NCBI GenBank assembly: GCA_041623895.1 | Contig: JBFJVZ010000400.1 | Location: forward strand, 1 to 7,059 | From: JBFJVZ01 sp041623895 | Lineage (GTDB): Bacteria; Planctomycetota; Planctomycetia; Pirellulales; Pirellulaceae | Length of the DNA stretch: 7,059 bases | Direction: 5' to 3' | Part shown: one piece after another, positions 5,039 through 7,059 of the stretch | Layout of the letters: each line of letters starts with the position of its first letter | Numbering within the stretch: the stretch's first letter is position 1 | Notes under the pieces: model-generated | The model's database searches: none | What the model saw: only the letters and a program-made list of their open reading frames with translations | Told to the model about the DNA's origin: nothing | Made by a program: the position numbers and the translations under genes

Positions 5039-7033
5039 ATGACTGACCGACGAGGATTTTTGGAAGACGTTGTTTATTGCGGGGAAAGACAACGGCGTTT
5101 CACACAACAGTCTCCCATCATGCCGGACGTCTGGATTCGTTACGGCATGGATGCTGGCGAGCAGCAAGAGCTTTTGATGGTGCCCAATTGGCATTTCTCC
5201 ACAGCTGATCTTGCCAAGGCAATCAAGGAGCGATTGAAGACTGACAAGAAACACGAAAAGACGCTGGGCCAATTCAGAAAGGGCAAAGGCACGCGGCCCT
5301 CGATCGCTTTCAACCAAAATGTCGTCGTCGCCAATCTCTGGTTTGACCAGCTGATTCGGGTCGTTTTGCCGCTGAGCAAATTTTGGCGGACGCACATCGC
5401 CCAGGTCGATCTCAAACCTGCAGAACGACTGGTGCAGTCGCTTACGAAGCAGGAATTCGAAAAGACGATTTGTTATTGCCTGGAGCGTGGTGAAGATCTG
5501 CGCGGTAACGAAGATGAACTGGACTACGAAGTCATCTGGCTCGCACGGCTGGCCGGTCTGCTGAGTCGACTCTCCGAAAACAAAACGCGTGAGCAAGCCG
5601 ACAAGGCTGATGATGAGGGCGCTTTCCTTGGCGAACTCTTAGCGGACCACCAAGGCATCGCCAACTCCGCGGCGACACTGCTGGATGCGATCGATCCAAT
5701 TGACCAGGACGATCCGTACCCGCTGTTTTCGGTCAACCTGAACCGTAAGACCCATCAATCGCTGTACCAGTCCGTGCCTTGCATCAAGGCCGATGCGGCA
5801 TCCCGCGTTTTCGAGGTCAAGGGCAAGCACGTTCGCTGGGCGGTGATTGACACGGGGATTGACGCGACGCACATCGCATTCCGTAAACGCCAGCCGGACG
5901 GCACCCCATACAAGGAACCTTTTGAAAAGAAAAAGAGCACGGGGCGAAAACGTTCCCGCAGTCGCACGCCCAAGTACGAGAATCGTACACGCATCATTGC
6001 CACTTACGACTTTGTCAAAATTCGCGACTTGCTCGGTTGCGATCCCGATGACGTGGAATCGCTCGTCGATGACTTTCCGGTGCTCAAGGACGAAGAGGCG
6101 CGTAAGAGACTGCGTACGATCTTGGAGTTGATGGAAACAACGGTGATCAACTGGGAGAGCTTGGAAGAATTCCTGCGCGTGGAGCATATTCCGGCCAACG
6201 CACGGGGGGTAAAATCGAGCAAATATCGTCCGGGAGGGGAGCACGGAACGCACGTCGCCGGAATCATTGCGGCCGATTGGCGGGCCACAGATAAGGAAGC
6301 TACGCCGCGTGGATCGGGTGACCTTTATGGCGTCTGTCCCGAGATCGAACTGTATGATCTGCGTGTTTTGGATGACAAGGAAGGTGGCAACGAGTTTGCG
6401 ATCATGTCGGCGATGCAGTTCGTCCGCTACTTGAACAATCGCAGGGACTTTGTCGCGGTGCATGGCGTGAACCTTAGTTTTTCGATCCCGCACGATGTTG
6501 CCAATTATGCCTGTGGTCGGACTCCGGTTTGTGAAGAGGCCGAGCTGCTCGCTCGCAATGGCGTCGTCGTCGTCGCCGCTGCGGGCAATAGCGGCCGCGC
6601 ACGGTACCTGACGCCAACGGGAACTGCCGATGACGGATTCAGGACTGTCAGCATCACTGATCCCGGCAACGCTGCCGCCGTGATCACCGTCGGCTCCACG
6701 CATCGCGGCGAGCCACACAATTACGGTGTCAGCTACTTTTCCAGCCGAGGTCCCACTGGCGACGGCCGCGCCAAACCGGATCTGGTTGCCCCCGGCGAAA
6801 AAATATTGTCATCGATACCGGGAAATATGGATGCCTGGTTGGATGGAACCAGCATGGCGGCGCCACATGTCAGTGGGGCTGCGGCCTTAATCATCGCCCG
6901 CTATCCCGAATTTATCGGACAGCCCGACCGAATCAAAGAAATTCTTTGTGCTACAGCGACAGACCTGGGTCGTGAAAGGTATTATCAGGGCGCCGGGCTG
7001 CTCGATATTCTTAGAGCGATGCAATCCATTTAA
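5039..7033 (+). CDS. cytoplasmic subtilisin-like serine protease (peptidase family S8) with an uncharacterised N-terminal region
   Basis: The 664-residue protein is predicted to cleave peptide bonds with a subtilisin catalytic triad. Asp271 lies in WAVIDTGID, His402 in GEHGTHVAGI, Ser605 in DGTSMAAPHVSGAA, and the oxyanion-hole Asn517 in AAAGNSG. All are intact, so it should be active. Residues 1-~245 precede the protease domain and match nothing I recognise: they look largely helical and charged, contain RQRRFTQQSPIMPDVWIRYG (17-36), and include Leu- and Glu-rich helices at 125-215. No signal peptide, lipobox or membrane segment is present, unlike the exported subtilases typical of the family. 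Asp-to-His spacing is 131 residues, against 32 in subtilisin BPN'. The extra segment carries a strongly basic stretch, KKKSTGRKRSRSR (297-309), and a charged helical part (330-380). The ATG at 5039 has only a weak GAG-like upstream site; a later Met (residue 28) would cut into the conserved-looking N-terminus. Another gene follows 17 bp downstream, suggesting an operon. Intracellular subtilases include IetS-type proteins working with an ATPase; membership there is not shown. Confidence 0.94.
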   Translation: MTDRRGFLEDVVYCGERQRRFTQQSPIMPDVWIRYGMDAGEQQELLMVPNWHFSTADLAKAIKERLKTDKKHEKTLGQFRKGKGTRPSIAFNQNVVVANLWFDQLIRVVLPLSKFWRTHIAQVDLKPAERLVQSLTKQEFEKTICYCLERGEDLRGNEDELDYEVIWLARLAGLLSRLSENKTREQADKADDEGAFLGELLADHQGIANSAATLLDAIDPIDQDDPYPLFSVNLNRKTHQSLYQSVPCIKADAASRVFEVKGKHVRWAVIDTGIDATHIAFRKRQPDGTPYKEPFEKKKSTGRKRSRSRTPKYENRTRIIATYDFVKIRDLLGCDPDDVESLVDDFPVLKDEEARKRLRTILELMETTVINWESLEEFLRVEHIPANARGVKSSKYRPGGEHGTHVAGIIAADWRATDKEATPRGSGDLYGVCPEIELYDLRVLDDKEGGNEFAIMSAMQFVRYLNNRRDFVAVHGVNLSFSIPHDVANYACGRTPVCEEAELLARNGVVVVAAAGNSGRARYLTPTGTADDGFRTVSITDPGNAAAVITVGSTHRGEPHNYGVSYFSSRGPTGDGRAKPDLVAPGEKILSSIPGNMDAWLDGTSMAAPHVSGAAALIIARYPEFIGQPDRIKEILCATATDLGRERYYQGAGLLDILRAMQSI

Positions 7034-7037
7034 TGAT

Positions 7038-7041
7038 AGGG
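7038..7041 (+). promoter_or_regulatory. ribosome binding site for the gene after the S8 protease
   Basis: AGGG lies 9 nt before the ATG at 7051, the best-spaced purine-rich site on the plus strand of this window. It follows three consecutive in-frame stops (TAA TGA TAG, 7031-7039) that end the protease. Confidence 0.5.
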
Positions 7042-7050
7042 TCAGAAACG

Positions 7051-7059
7051 ATGGCACAA
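7051..7059 (+). CDS. start of a downstream gene, cut by the window edge
   Basis: An ATG at 7051 begins a frame reading Met-Ala-Gln before the window ends. It lies 17 bp after the S8 stop codon and behind an AGGG site, as expected for translational coupling in an operon. Nothing about its product can be read from three codons, but it is the first candidate for the protease's partner. Confidence 0.45.

Noticed and set aside
5639..6718. 359-codon minus-strand frame opposite the S8 gene
   Set aside because: It lies wholly antisense to a protease with an intact catalytic triad, and its own translation shows no domain or plausible start context.

Overview
This window reads as bacterial chromosome with a planctomycete character (probably a Pirellulales relative such as Rhodopirellula or Blastopirellula). 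I infer this from gene style, not from a marker gene: a secreted seven-repeat FG-GAP/VCBS protein, a secreted protein ending in a DUF1566 domain, weak Shine-Dalgarno sites, roomy intergenic gaps and dispersed palindromic intergenic repeats. No rRNA, tRNA, CRISPR array, transposase or integrase is visible.

Layout from left to right. Bases 70-1221 (minus) encode an exported FG-GAP repeat protein. Across a 123-bp divergent gap, 1345-1962 (plus) encode a complete thymidine kinase with every expected catalytic and zinc-binding residue. A 238-bp convergent gap follows, holding a palindromic repeat (copy A). Next, on the minus strand, an Lgt-like membrane protein (3721-4437) lies upstream of a secreted DUF1566 protein (2201-3634). 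They are 86 bp apart and possibly co-transcribed. A 601-bp gap (4438-5038) separates them from a divergent plus-strand gene. It holds an 18-bp tandem repeat, a second copy of the palindromic repeat (copy B), a candidate 43-codon small ORF, and an inverted repeat overlapping a -10-like box. Bases 5039-7033 encode a 664-residue subtilisin-like (S8) protease with no export signal, an unrecognised ~240-residue N-terminal region, and a long insertion between the catalytic Asp and His. A second gene begins 17 bp after its stop, behind a good ribosome binding site, and is cut by the window edge.

Two parts deserve attention. The first is the cytoplasmic subtilase that opens an apparent operon. Intracellular subtilases paired with a partner, as in the IetA/IetS ATPase-protease pair, are known in plasmid-maintenance and defence settings, so this could be the protease half of a conflict system. 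The partner lies outside the window, so that is inference. The second is the palindromic repeat pair, whose copies keep their fold despite substitutions, including one compensatory base-pair change. The remaining genes look like ordinary chromosomal and envelope functions.
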